A stretch of DNA of 64,000 nt. It comes from Tetmemena sp. SeJ-2015 (lineage: Eukaryota; Ciliophora; Spirotrichea; Sporadotrichida; Oxytrichidae). Made by a program: the position numbers and the translations under genes. The stretch lies in NCBI GenBank assembly GCA_027382625.1, contig JAJKFJ010020725.1, forward strand, positions 62,001-126,000, read 5' to 3'. Within the stretch, counting starts at the first letter, position 1. Every line of letters begins with the position of its first letter. This document shows, one piece after another, positions 9,644 to 20,444 of this stretch. Under the pieces are notes generated by a model. That model was not told the origin of the DNA. It did not search any database and worked only from the letters and a program-made list of their open reading frames with translations.

Positions 9644-12293
9644 ATGAGTGAAGACATGCTCGACACTATTATCAAATTCTTAATAGCTTATTCTCGTATA
9701 ATAGAGAAGGATTTTTATTTTGAGAATAAGTTAAATCCCTCTGTTGCATCTAATCCCTAAAATAGTGGGAAGACGGCTCCCGCAGCTGGAGGCATTAAGA
9801 CCGGATTCTTATACGCATTTGTACTTGTAATCGGTATCGGATCCTTCCAATTCGGTAAGTCTATGCAAATAAGGTCAAAAAAATATGGATATATCGACTG
9901 CGCTTGAAAAGACGATGAAATGGAGTCTGACGAGGACTACTATATACATTTCAATTATAAATGTATATACCTTTCAACATTTTACTGTCTATAATCATGC
10001 GCTCTTTTCCTTATGAATTATATTCTTAAAGTTACTAATCAAAACAAGTTCTATATTTTCAAAGAAAAGATCAATGCTAATTTATGTCTTAGGTTACTCG
10101 ATAGGAGTCTTCAACCCACTTTAGACAGATATTGCCTACGTATTTTAATGGACTAAAAATGAAGCAGGTAATACTAATTTCTCATTTTTAAGATTTGTAA
10201 ACTAAGCACTATTATAGATTAGTGGACTTCCCTTATTACTCCCATTTGTTCATTGGGTTCTGCAGTAGGTTCCTTCGGAGTTGGTCTATTTGTAAGAGTC
10301 CTAGTGATACGATCATACTTAATTATAGACTAAATACGGAAAGAAAAATTGCATTCTCTACTCTAATATACTTGTTGTCATTATATTTATAACTGAAATT
10401 ATTTTACATCGGGGCAGGAATCACTACTATTAGAAGTCCGATTGCTAAATTATATGATAGTAATTCTCTTTATAATAAATTTTCATATATGTTTATCACG
10501 GTTGGAAGATTTATATATGGTCTTGCAACAGGAGCATTTTCTAATTAATTTCTAATATATTATATTGGATTCTGTACTTGTACCTGGGTTCAGTATGTGC
10601 TTAATTTGTTTATCATCGTCATTATCGTAATGCCCTTGATCTTATAGTAAATGAAGTAGCTCCCACAGAATTGAAGGGCCCATTAGGAGCAGCCACTTAA
10701 ATTCTTATCACTACTGGAATTATGGTATCCTTCTTCCTCGCTATTCCTGTTCCAAGTTTCTAATACTCTGGTTTTGATGATACTTAAATTAAAAATTGTT
10801 AATAAGATTAATCTTGCATTATTCTAGTCGAAAAAAAAAATTTAATGTTTGCAAAAATTGTCTTTTAGAAATTTCAATCGCATAATTCTCATATTTTAGC
10901 TTTGCTTTAAATAGAGATAAATAATTTAAATAAGTTCCTATTTATGAATATAATGGATTGTAAGTGAATTGAATGCACACACTAACTTTCTTGATATCTT
11001 CTCTATTAATCTGAGTCTAATAATACCTCTAGTTACAAAATAAAGGACGGCATGCCAAGTTTCACTTCTGATAACTACTGGAGATTACTGTTCGCACTCC
11101 CAATAGCCTTCAGTCTGATTTAAACCAATAAAGATATTCATTAGTTTATATCAAATGCAAATAATCCCTCTTGTTGTTGACAATTTTCAATTATGACACT
11201 CCTAAGTTCTTAAAGTAAAACGGAAATCAGGCCACTCTTAATGAACTGATGGGGCACATCTCATAAAATATTGAAGTTTATTTGATGTAAAAGAAAATCT
11301 ACGAGCCTGATAGAATTAGAGAGAGAATTGATGCTATCGCAGTTGAAGGTGGCAAGACTAATAGCTCTCCAAGCTATAAGGAGACCCTTACTCATCCCAA
11401 ATACTGGTTCGCAACTCTTCTTGGATGCTCACTTGCTATTCTCCAGCAACTTTCAGGTATCAATCATCTCTTATAAAGCTCTAATTATTTCTAATTTGTA
11501 TCAATGCAGTCATGTTCTACTCATCAAATTTTTACAAAAATAATTTTTTTTTATCAAAGATTTTCGATCAAGTGGGAGTTAATGACAAACTCGGTTCGGG
11601 TCTTGTCGGTTTCATCAATATGATATCAACATTTGGGGCTCTATTCATCAAAGATAAAATATATTTACATTTTTAATATCCTTACTATCTATTCTTGCTC
11701 GGAAGTAAGTACCATCTAAGCTCTAACTCTGTTTAGAATTCGGAAGAAAGAATCTCCTTTGGGTTCAATCATTTGTGATGGGTGGTATTCACATTGGCCT
11801 TGGAATAAAAGTTAAAAAAGGTTACTCTAGATCATTATTTGTAAAGAATAGCTTTCATGTACTTGCCAAAATAAGTGGCAGGTGAGCCTGCTCCAGAAAT
11901 CGGGGCTCCAGCAATTCTGTGCGTGATCTTCATTCTATTATTCGTGGTTGAGTTTGAGTTCTCCCTTGGACCCATTCCCTGGCTTTACATGGCTGAGATC
12001 ATGACTGAGAAAGGTCTCTCCTTAGCTATTCTTCTCAACTGGATCTTCACAATTATCATGGGTATTGCCACTCCTTATCTCATTTCTGGCGCTCTCTTTA
12101 TCGTGTTCGGAGTCCTCTGCGCAGTCGTAAGAATACTTTAATTACCTCTAATGCAATTTAGTGCGGACTCTTCTGCCTCATATTCTTAAAGGAGACTAAG
12201 GGACTTAGTGAGAACGAAGTTGCAGCTCTCTACTCTCGTGAAAAGAAAGCTGGTGGCTATGATAAGTTTGATGAGAATCATACCTCATACTGA
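9644..12293 (+). CDS. MFS sugar-porter family transporter
   Basis: Major facilitator sugar porter at a membrane. After a 60-residue N-terminus, segments come in family order: TGFLYAFVLVIGIGSFQFG (TM1), GYSIGVFNPLQTDIAYVFQW, SLGSAVGSFGVGLF, TKYGKKNCILYSN (loop 2), TVGRFIYGLATGAFS, EVAPTELKGPLGAATQI (the PxxxRG-type region), DNYWRLLFALPIAFSLI, HPKYWFATLLGCSLAILQQL (TM7 QQLSG), VMFYSSNFYK, GSGLVGFINMISTFGA, FSLGPIPWLYMAEIMTEK (PxPWxxxxE motif) and CGLFCLIFLKETKGLSE (the PETKG-type end). It ends ENHTSY at TGA 12291. Many breaks occur; several are clear GTAAG...AG introns (for example about 12127-12161), others are probably IESs. All pieces are in order on one strand. The substrate is unknown. Confidence 0.88.
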
Positions 12294-12767
12294 AAATAGT
12301 AATCGGATTAGAGTCAGCCCTTGCTACAAGACTTCAAGCTAAATACCTAGCTCTCCTATTCCTAAAATGGGGCTGTTTATTCAACATTTAGTGAAAAATG
12401 AAGAAGCAAAAGATATATTCATTCACTATTTTATCATATTTCTATTATATTTGAAAGAAGCAGGGTTAAATAAGAATTCTATTCGATCATAAGCAATTAT
12501 CCTCAACACATTATCCGAGAAACTTAATATATTTTAACTTAAAACATTCATATTATGCCAAAAATGTAGTAAAATAAGTAGTTAATGTCAGAATTAAATA
12601 TCAACTAGATCTTAAAATTAATAATGATGAAAAATAAGAAGTTCAATTTCTTTCAGAGTGCATTATCAGATTAACTTGCAGTGGTCTATCTCTAACTAAC
12701 TAGTATTTATTTATGAATAAGTTTTATCTCTTTTAAATCTAAATAAATACTCTCAAATTTAGGTTTC
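12294..12767. other. Intergenic region between convergent genes
   Basis: AT-rich 3' flank shared by the transporter (plus) and the next gene (minus). No coding stretch or repeat was recognised. Confidence 0.4.
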
Positions 12768-13948
12768 TCAGTCAAATGATTTGCTCCTATATCCCATTCC
12801 TTGAGTTATGGCATCAAAGGCTTCATAATTGGAATTAAGAGCCTTAAAAACTGATCCTCGAAATGATTCCTAGAGATGTTAAAGCTTCTAAGATTAGTCA
12901 GTAGTCTTAAATTTTAAAGTGATATCAGAAAAGCTAATCTAAAACAATGAATTAATACTATAGCTTATAAAAGCATCACAAAATGTCACATATTAGAGAT
13001 CAGAAGTGGATGGCATTACTTCTTCCAAAGAAAGATGAAATATGTTTGTGCAGCTTAGAATCATCGACTGAAATTATTTCAGACTTCGTACATCTAATTT
13101 CTGCTTTTCAAAGCGAAGAGATTCTAAGCTAAATGCCTTAAATTTTATGAAGTAAACAGCAATATATTGCATAGTATGATAAAGTGAATGCTATTTAAGA
13201 ATACTTCTTCTCTTCAGTTTTCCCATTTTTAAGAGACTCAGCAATAGAAGAAAAGTATCGATTGCTAGCATCTATGTCCTTCTAGAGAAAGTGACCTATG
13301 ACTGCGTCTAAAAAGGCGGGATGATTGCGAGTGAAAACCATCTCCTTGGTTATTATAGCATTTTAAGTAGTGATATCTGAGATTTTCTAAATAACTTCCT
13401 TATAAATTGGTTCCTCAAGGGGATTAAAGCTGCCTTAGAACTCAAAGTTGAAGGATATTATAACTTGGTCAAATTCATTTGTGTCATCTTCCAGAGTCTA
13501 AAAGAGTATCTTAGCTTGCGCTTAATCTATTTTCAAGTAACGCTACGTTTCTATCTAAAGGCTTTTAATATGCAAGTTCAATCAAAAGCAATCTTAAAAT
13601 ACTCGTGACATTTAAAAGGGATAATGTATTACATAGATCTTCAAGATCCCCGACTTTTTGAACTTGCTGATAAAATTTGATAGCTGAGAGAGACTTAAGT
13701 TATGATATATCGGTCTTTAAGCTCGGGTCTTAAATTAGTTGAGGGGCGACTGTAAACTACTTTAATTGAAATTTTTGGGACAGAATCTCTTGATACTGTT
13801 TCTTGAGGAAATTCTGAGAACGTCAGTTGAGAGAACGGAGTAGCATAATAACTTCGAAGGTGTATGTGTATGTGTACTTAAGTAGTTCGAAAGTAAGGTA
13901 CTTGCTTTTCAATTTAGGGCTGATCCACGCTGATGCATAAGGTTCCAT
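12768..13948 (-). CDS. Hypothetical helical protein, about 375 residues
   Basis: Starts MEPYASAWISPKLKSKYLTF and ends GMGYRSKSFD at TGA 12768-12770. Further stretches are QNFLKKQYQEILSQKFQLKQ, KVGDLEDLCNTLSLLNVTSI, EFDQVIISFNFEFQGSFNPL, NAIITKEMVFTRNHPAFLDA and YSQIAFTLSYYAIYCCLLHK. It appears soluble, with a hydrophobic patch around AFTLSYYAIYCCLL. Two IESs are supported by pointers: CGTTCTC (13816-13822 and 13831-13837), whose removal deletes an in-frame TGA, and AAGAT (13486-13490 and 13508-13512), whose removal joins two frames. A third frame break near 13.06-13.12 kb is unresolved. No family is recognised. Confidence 0.7.
13816..13830 (-). other. Candidate IES removing an in-frame TGA, pointer CGTTCTC
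   Basis: Minus strand reads CGTTCTC-TCAACTGA-CGTTCTC. Without excision the frame meets TGA; excising 15 bp gives MLLRSQNFLKKQY in the same frame. Confidence 0.7.
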
Positions 13949-14116
13949 GTTTTAATAAGATAAAGTTAAAAAGGAATGAAGAATATTTTAGTTTTTTTCC
14001 TCAATTTTAATGAATTTCTTAAAAACTAAACTAATTTAGTGCTATAGACCATGCGAATGAAAGGAAAATCAATAAATTTACAATTCTAAGTGCTTTTCTG
14101 AAGATTACGATTATTA

Positions 14117-14835
14117 TCAAATGCCTTTTTTAAAAAAGGAAGTTTATGAGTGGCTCGCTAAGTCATCTGGTAGATCTTTAGCCCATTTAATTAACCCATC
14201 TATTTCGCTTTCCTCGAAGCTTTTCCTAATAGATCTATCATGCGGATCTGCTATGCTTTATTTAAAATTTTAATTTGTATTACTTCCTCCTGCACCTCTC
14301 CTTATACTAGAATTCAATTTATCGTTCTAAATCATTTCAATATATAAATAAGTTCTGATCTACTTTATCCGCTTCTTCACTTAAATCTTCCCTTATATCC
14401 TCTTCACCTCCTTAAATCTTATTATCACCTCTTTGGTTCGAATACTTATTCTTGATACTTTATCCAGGGACAAGCAAAAAATATAATGCAGTAGCTGCTG
14501 TTGCTAAGGCTGAGAAGGTAAGGTTGCAGCATTCATCTCATTTTAGGTATTACTATCAGAGGATGGTGCTTAACCTTTACTGCTTAGTGGAGCTACTTAA
14601 TAGTTGGGATGTCTTAGTTTTTCATCCTTGTTTACAACTTCTCCCCCACTATTTCTGTCAATGATCTTTTGATAAAAGTTATAGAGAGAAGGTTTTTGAG
14701 GTTAAGCGGCTTAATCGTTACTCTGACCCTAATTTAATAAAAAATTAAATTTTGCACGTTTTGAAAGTTTTTCAAAGGTAGAAGTTCAACTTTATTCCTT
14801 GGTAGCTCCGGCAGCCTGATTGGAATATTGCTCTA
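14117..14835 (-). CDS. Hypothetical Gln/Ser-rich protein with conserved-looking C-terminus
   Basis: Minus-strand pieces read VELLPLKNFQN, an intron (GTGC...TAG, about 14718-14746), GQSNDQAAQPQKPSLYNFYQ, KIIDRNSGGEVVNKDEKLRH and APSSDSNTQNEMNAATLPSQ. A frame change follows, then NKYSNQRGDNKIQGGEEDIR, KLNSSIRRGAGGSN, DPHDRSIRKSFEESEIDGLI and KWAKDLPDDLASHSQT, ending FFKKGI at TGA 14117. An IES with pointer AGAAC (copies 14324-14328 and 14352-14356) separates VDQN from DKLNSS. The acidic/aromatic C-terminal 40 residues look structured; the rest is disordered. The start is not certain, and the upstream end overlaps the region where the plus-strand LRR gene begins. No family is recognised. Confidence 0.6.
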
Positions 14836-14884
14836 TTGTAAATTGAACTATTACTGCTATTATCCTTGGGCTAGTAGCTAATTG

Positions 14885-15630
14885 GTTTACTGTGTTGCAA
14901 GAACTTTTCTATCCATCGCATCGATTGAACGCTATGGAGTGGCTTGAACTTCAGGGAGGATGAAATTATTCTTTCGAGCTTCATTTTCTAAAAATTGTTG
15001 CATCAACACTTGATTCTGCAAATCTGCTTAGATTATCAGAAAGAGTGAATCTATTCATATTTATTTACCTACCTGCTAAATCTAAGAATTGCAACTACAA
15101 TTAAATTGACTGAGCAAGGTTTGTATGAGGCTAATGAGCTTTTCAGAAACAATTCATCGCTAATGAGTTTGAACTTCACTTACAACAAATTCAGAGACCC
15201 TGCTATGTCTAGAATAACTGCAGAAATTTTTGCTAAATTAGGTGCTCACAATTTAAGTTTATACTAAATTAATGAATAAAAAGTTTACTATGACTTCTCT
15301 AAGGGTTCTCAATCTAAAAATGTGTCGCATAACTGACGAAATCCTAGTCAGTTTGCTTTAGTGCTTTCATCAATACCTTAAAACCCTCAACCTATCTTAC
15401 AATAGAATCACAAAAGACGGAATCTATTTAAATTAACCATAAATAAATTATCAAAGCAATGAGTGAATATTATGAAAAGCTAGTCTTAGCAGAGCTTGAA
15501 GAGCTAGATCTAAGTAATAATGAATTAAATGACTTCGCTATTGGAGATATTGTCAAGATGATGAATTCTATTATAGGACTTAGAAAATTAGACATCAGAG
15601 AAAACTTATTCAACAGTAAGAAATAGATAA
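14885..15630 (+). CDS. Leucine-rich repeat (RNI-like) protein, partial
   Basis: Plus-strand repeats: LNAMEWLELQG, KIVASTLDSANLLRL, LRIATTIKLTEQGLYEANEL, NNSSLMSLNFTYNKFRDPAM, SLRVLNLKMCRITDEILVSL, YLKTLNLSYNRITKDGIYL and LEELDLSNNELNDFAIGDIV with GLRKLDIRENLFN. The LxxLxLxxNxIxxxG spacing of about 28-30 residues is that of ribonuclease-inhibitor-type LRRs, usually protein-binding horseshoes. Frames change between repeats (about 14.95, 15.28 and 15.44 kb), as expected from IESs. The 3' end near 15630 runs into a GTAAG...TAG intron-like stretch and then overlaps the end of the minus-strand gene, so the C-terminus may be elsewhere. Partner and role are unknown. Confidence 0.7.
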
Positions 15631-15724
15631 TTTTCTCTTAATTATATCTGCTTAGATTTAGTTTGGTTAAGAGTTCAGTTGCAATTGATGGCTCTGTTAT
15701 TGCTTCTTCTTTAAAGTTAGATCT

Positions 15725-17060
15725 TCAAAATTATTTTCGCTTTAGCTTACTTAGCTTATCTAATCTTGCTTCTCCTCCTCTTAAAATTGTTTGTATAAAC
15801 CATATAACTGTTTCATCTAACTAATAATTTACATTTTAGAAATTAAAAAGGATCTTTTCAATTCTCAACCGATTTTCTTCTTTTGCAGTGAGTTATTTAT
15901 CACTTCCTTTCTGTGCAATAAATATTAAGACAAACAATTAAGAATAAACTTTTTTAATAGTTTTCCTTGGCACATTTGGAGGTTTACTAGCAGCTCTAAT
16001 TTTATCTATGACATCAGGGTCTATGTAATTTTCCAGGGGCGGTGGATCTAATTCCTTTAGTCTGTCCTTAATTTCTTTCTTACTCGCAAATTTTAAGAAG
16101 TTCTCAAATCTGTTCCACTAATCGAAGTGAATATCTATAGGCAGCATTAAATATTTTCAGTTAATTAGCTATTGATTAGAAGATTTATCTTTGGTTCTTA
16201 GTTGGGCCCTATATTCAGAGAGTGAGGCCTTATTGGAGGCGCTTTAAGTAGTTGAAAGGTAACTCGCCTTTGATCCAACTGACTATGGACCAGGTTTCTA
16301 AATGCCATCCAGCTGTTTCTAGATTTAAGTTTGCACATTTTGTGTGTATTGCGTGGAGTGAGCATTATTCGATAGTGCATAAGAGTAGTTGGAAGTTGTG
16401 GGACTGTGCTTCCCAGATTGCTATGTATATTGCTGATGATAGGGGAACTAAGGTGGCAATCCTTGTCCTCCTGTATTGCCATTTTTAGCGTTTAATGAAT
16501 AGGAAGTGTGAGCCACAGGTGCATTAACTTGAGAAGGCTGAATCAGTTTGTATTGCTGGGGTGGCAGTTAGCCAGTTTACATAAGTTTATGCTGTTGTTG
16601 CTAGGAAGCTCTTGATTCGGAGAGGTTTCCTTTTAGAACAGGCATAAGTTTAGGTGGAGCCGCATATTCTGGAGCTAGTCTGTATTAATATTAATGCTAG
16701 CTAGCAGCCTATTACTTAAAATAACTATACAATATTAATTAATGTTTTACCGTTTCTAATTTTATCGAGAGTCAGCTCTTCTCTGACTCTTAAATTATGA
16801 AGAATGAATTTCATAAATCCAAGAACTTTTTAATTTATCTTAGACTAGTGCTGCAATAAGTCACTTTCAATTGCGGAGGCTTTGGATCCACCTATCCTTG
16901 GTCCAGTAGAAAAAGCCTTTCCAGGTTATTAAGGATAGCCATTGCTATTATCTTGCGTCCTAGTCTCTATTTAATTGGCCTCATGTTCTTCTTTTTCTAT
17001 CTTATCTTTTAGTTGCAGAATTTTAGCTAGCTTAAATTCCTGCCATGGGCCAATATACAT
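15725..17060 (-). CDS. Hypothetical Gln/Pro-rich protein
   Basis: Starts MYIGPWQEFKLAKILQLKDK (ATG at 17060). It continues GYPQQPGKAFSTGPRIGG and RVREELTLDKIRN. After an intron-like break near 16.75 kb it reads LAPEYAAPPKLMPVLKGN, YKLIQPSQVNAPVAHTSYSL and a Q-rich stretch. After an IES with pointer TAAT (near 16.16 kb, removing an in-frame TGA) comes LPIDIHFDQWNRFENFLKFA, then ELDPPPLENYIDPDVIDKIR. It ends KLSKLKRKQF at TGA 15725-15727. The C-terminal 150 residues look structured, the middle disordered. No family is recognised. The TAG/TAA density here is high because of Gln runs. Confidence 0.62.
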
Positions 17061-17444
17061 TTTATTATTCTTAAAACTATACTTATTTTGCAATTCAATA
17101 TTTTCCCTACTTAACTGGTTATAAGGATTAGAATTGCACGATAACAAAATAATAATTAAATTAACCTGCTCCAGAAATAAAAAACATGAATTACCTTGAA
17201 AGGGTAAACTATTCAAATAAAAGATTAATGCATTTATAGGTATAAATTTGAATACAAGCAGTGTATAGAGGATTGTCTCCTTTAAGAAAGTTATAGCACA
17301 ACATACTCTATTAAAAAATGTATGGCCATCAATTACTTGCCAATACCTTTGAGTACACATTTGAATGGGACTCCAATTTCAACAAGAGTAAGTAAGTTCT
17401 AGACTTAGCTTAATTTAAAATGCCACTGCTTGCATATAACTTAG

Positions 17445-19506
17445 ATGAATCATAATGTAAATTTTGTAGATGTCTATCATACTGAACAAACGAGCGTGAA
17501 GCTGAATCTGTTTTATCTGCATAGTCTGCTCCTCTAAATAAGATTATCTTAGATAAGTTCTCTCAAAGCTAAGAGCTTTGAAATGCTTTTGGATCGTGTA
17601 ATTGAAAGAGACAACACTTACCTGTATACTGTAAGCATTTTTGCAAATAAAAATCCCTTCTAATTATATTCTCAGATCTGTCATTAATTTCTAACCTTCT
17701 TCCTGTTTAGAATGAATTTGATGACTCAATCTATGAGGAACTAAAGAGAAGCAAGAGAGGTCTATTTAGGTCTATTCGAGATTACTATATTTTTGACAAC
17801 TCACTCAATCGATCCCTATAAGACATAGTTTACTTTGATGTCCTGAATGAGAAAGAGCAATCGGAGGAAGAGATTATCAAACTAACGGAATATATCGAAT
17901 CAGTCCATCAAATTCTTCTCTAAGATAAAATTGAGGAGCAAGGTAGCTAAGTTATAATAACAAACTAGGAGATCATTGACTAATCATTCAAGTGGGAAAG
18001 TATTTTTAACACAGCAAAGCAAAATATCAATATTGAAGAAAGTAAAGCAGCTTGATTTGAAGTAAAAACATATTTTGATTCCTTGTATGCTGAATTATTG
18101 ATCAAGTAATTTCTGGCTGATTTGATTAGTAGTATAATTTTTCCAATATGAAAAGTAGGTCTAAAGCTCACTAGAGCGATGGAGAAGAAGAGGATGAAAT
18201 CCAACAAGAGAACTAAGTCGCTACCACGGTTTAATCAAAGGAGGAATAAGAGAGAAGACATCTCGAAAGCTTGCCTGTAATTGCTGACTCAGAAATTACA
18301 TTATCAAATATATCTTTGATGTCTTAATTAGTCCAGCTGCATACCTATTTTAAAATCAAGATGAATAAGAAGACATTTAGCTCTTTGAGTCTCAGTAAGT
18401 ATTCAAATCAATGACTCTACTACTCTTTGTCTGATGGAATGCAGCTTTCTAATATTCATGTAGATCAATGAAAGTGAAGTGTCCATTTTGCGATGCAGTC
18501 TCTTTTTCAATTGTTGAGTACCGAACAAGTTTATTGGGTTATCTTGTCGCAATTCTTTCGATTTTGATCTTTGGCTTCATGTCGATTATCTTGATGCCCT
18601 TCTTGGTCAGTCTTACTAAAGTAGCACTTCACAGATGCGCAAAATGCCTGAATGAAGTCAAGAGCAATTCCTACTTCGGTTTCTCATCCTTAGAGGATAA
18701 GGTAACTTGAGTCATTAAATGTAATCGTCACTATAGCTGGTAACTTTCTAAGTTGGAAAAATAGGAATCGTTTTGACACGAAGATATTTGATGTATATCG
18801 CAGGCACGATAACTTGCGCCCTGGCTATATACCTCTTTATCATAACTGAATCTGGCCACAGTCATGATGAAAGTAAGTCTTTTCAAAAGATTTAATTAAT
18901 TTTCTATCAGGGCCGATAAGTGACCTGCAGTGGAATGATTTCAGGAGAGACTGCGGCTATTATGCTTACTTGGCTAGTCCACAAAAAGCTCAAGAAAGAT
19001 TTGAGCGTGGCTATTACAACAGAGGAGTGAGCTGGGACGGCTATATCATCAGAGTTAACTTGAATGAGGAAGACACTATCAATTTTGCTTATCACAGCTC
19101 GAGCATAATGCTCAAAATGAACCCCGCTGACTAGGACGGAGCGCATGGAGCTGTAAGAATTTCCAATTTTCATTTCATCTTCTTCTAATAGGATCTGGGT
19201 ATAAGTCTGAGCGAGAAGACATTAGCTTTATACAAAGACGAGATAGACAAGCTGCACAGAGGAGATCATGTCAGGTTCAACGCAACAATTCTGTCCATGG
19301 GTGATTCTCAGCACTTGCATCACTTGCACGGCTTTGGTATTCAGAAAATAGAAGGACATATGGATGTTGATGCCCACATACACCTCCCATTTTATGTTTA
19401 GAAATTAATTGATTACACTCAGGAGGAAGATATAAGTTTAAGTAGACTCCTCATGAGCATGGCAATATTCCTGATGGAGAGAAGACAGCTGAGGAAAATA
19501 ATTTGA
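17445..19506 (+). CDS. LITAF-like zinc ribbon plus wolframin-like OB-fold membrane protein
   Basis: One gene is favoured. An N-terminal helical part (MNHNVNFVDVYHTEQTSVKL; EFDDSIYEELKRSKRGLFRS; acidic SDGEEEDEIQQEN) joins, through a GTAAGT...CAG intron (about 18396-18444), to VKCPFCDAVSFSIVEYRTSL, a hydrophobic segment GYLVAILSILIFGFMSIILM and HRCAKCLNEVKSNSYFG. CPxC, membrane insertion and CxxC is the LITAF layout. After an intron (about 18702-18736) a second TM follows (YIAGTITCALAIYLFII), then GHSHDE. After two more introns a C-terminal domain begins LQWNDFRRDCGYYAYLAS, VSWDGYIIRVNL and RGDHVRFNATILSMGD, resembling the wolframin OB fold. An IES with pointer TAAAGC lies at 18043-18167. It is probably an endomembrane protein. 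Confidence 0.65.
18049..18167 (+). other. IES with pointer TAAAGC
   Basis: Copies of TAAAGC at 18043-18048 and 18162-18167 flank 113 bp of AT-rich sequence with an in-frame TGA. Excision joins NIEESKA to HQSDGEEEDE in one frame. Confidence 0.72.
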
Positions 19507-20444
19507 GCAGTAATGTATGAAGAAGCGATTAAAAGTGAGACTTTATGTAGATGACTTATCTTTATTATGAATGAGATTATTATGAGCAAAGATGGTTGGT
19601 TAAAATAAAACTTAGAGATTTTCAATAAAATGGAGTAAAATTTCAGACCAGTCCCGATTTTCATAAATTTAGAAACCGGATTCAAAATTGATATAGTTTC
19701 TTCTTCAAATTTCCTAATCACTCTACTTATTAAATATGTAGAATAAATTGTTTCTCATCATCATTTTCGAGTTCGAATAATTTTTCTAGCTAATAACTCT
19801 AATTAAAGTTTCTTCATATACAGATGAAAAGATTCGACATCTTTTAAATTTGAATGATCTCATGAGAGGTATTGAAATTATTTAAAACAGGTCTAATATA
19901 ATTATTTCATTATTCTAATGAGTTTAATTTAAGATTAATTAAATCATCCAATCTACTCTAAGAAATATTAATTTAAATTAACTAAATACTCACATGAAGA
20001 TTTACAGATTATGGATGTGTGATTGAAGATTTTTATTCTGCTCAAATAACTATCTACAAAGAAACTAAAGAGGGTACACTTAATTTAATTTTAATCAGAC
20101 TTTCAATTAATAACTATAAAAAAAATATTTTTTTGAATTCTATATATAATAAATATTTTTTCTGAAACTGCGGAGATAGATTTTCTTCAACAGAAGTTTA
20201 TTAATTTCATAAAAATATTTGGATAAAGATTCTTTCTATTTTTTAAACAACTTAATAGAAGTCAATTTTTAATTATAAAAGTTTTTGAGTAAATTTCTTG
20301 ATTTATCCAAGATTTTTAAATCACTATTTACTCGAACATAAAGTCTTTAATCTTTATTTTTACATTAAATTTCTATAATTAATAAATATATTTATTTAAT
20401 ACAAAATTGTAAAGCCTCTCAAAAATAAACTTCATATTTCAAAT
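19507..20444. other. AT-rich intergenic region
   Basis: About 940 bp, strongly AT-rich, with short homopolymer runs. No frame resembles a gene and no repeat longer than simple A/T tracts was seen. It separates two convergent genes. Confidence 0.45.

Noticed and set aside
16198..16488. Overlapping 94- and 78-codon frames on opposite strands near 16.3 kb
   Set aside because: A third frame on the minus strand is continuous with the Q/P-rich gene upstream and downstream; the two listed frames are shadows of it.
18396..18468. Two separate genes ending at 18414 and starting at 18468
   Set aside because: The gap is too small for two chromosome ends and UTRs, and a good GTAAGT...CAG intron fuses the frames. 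Transcript data could reverse this.
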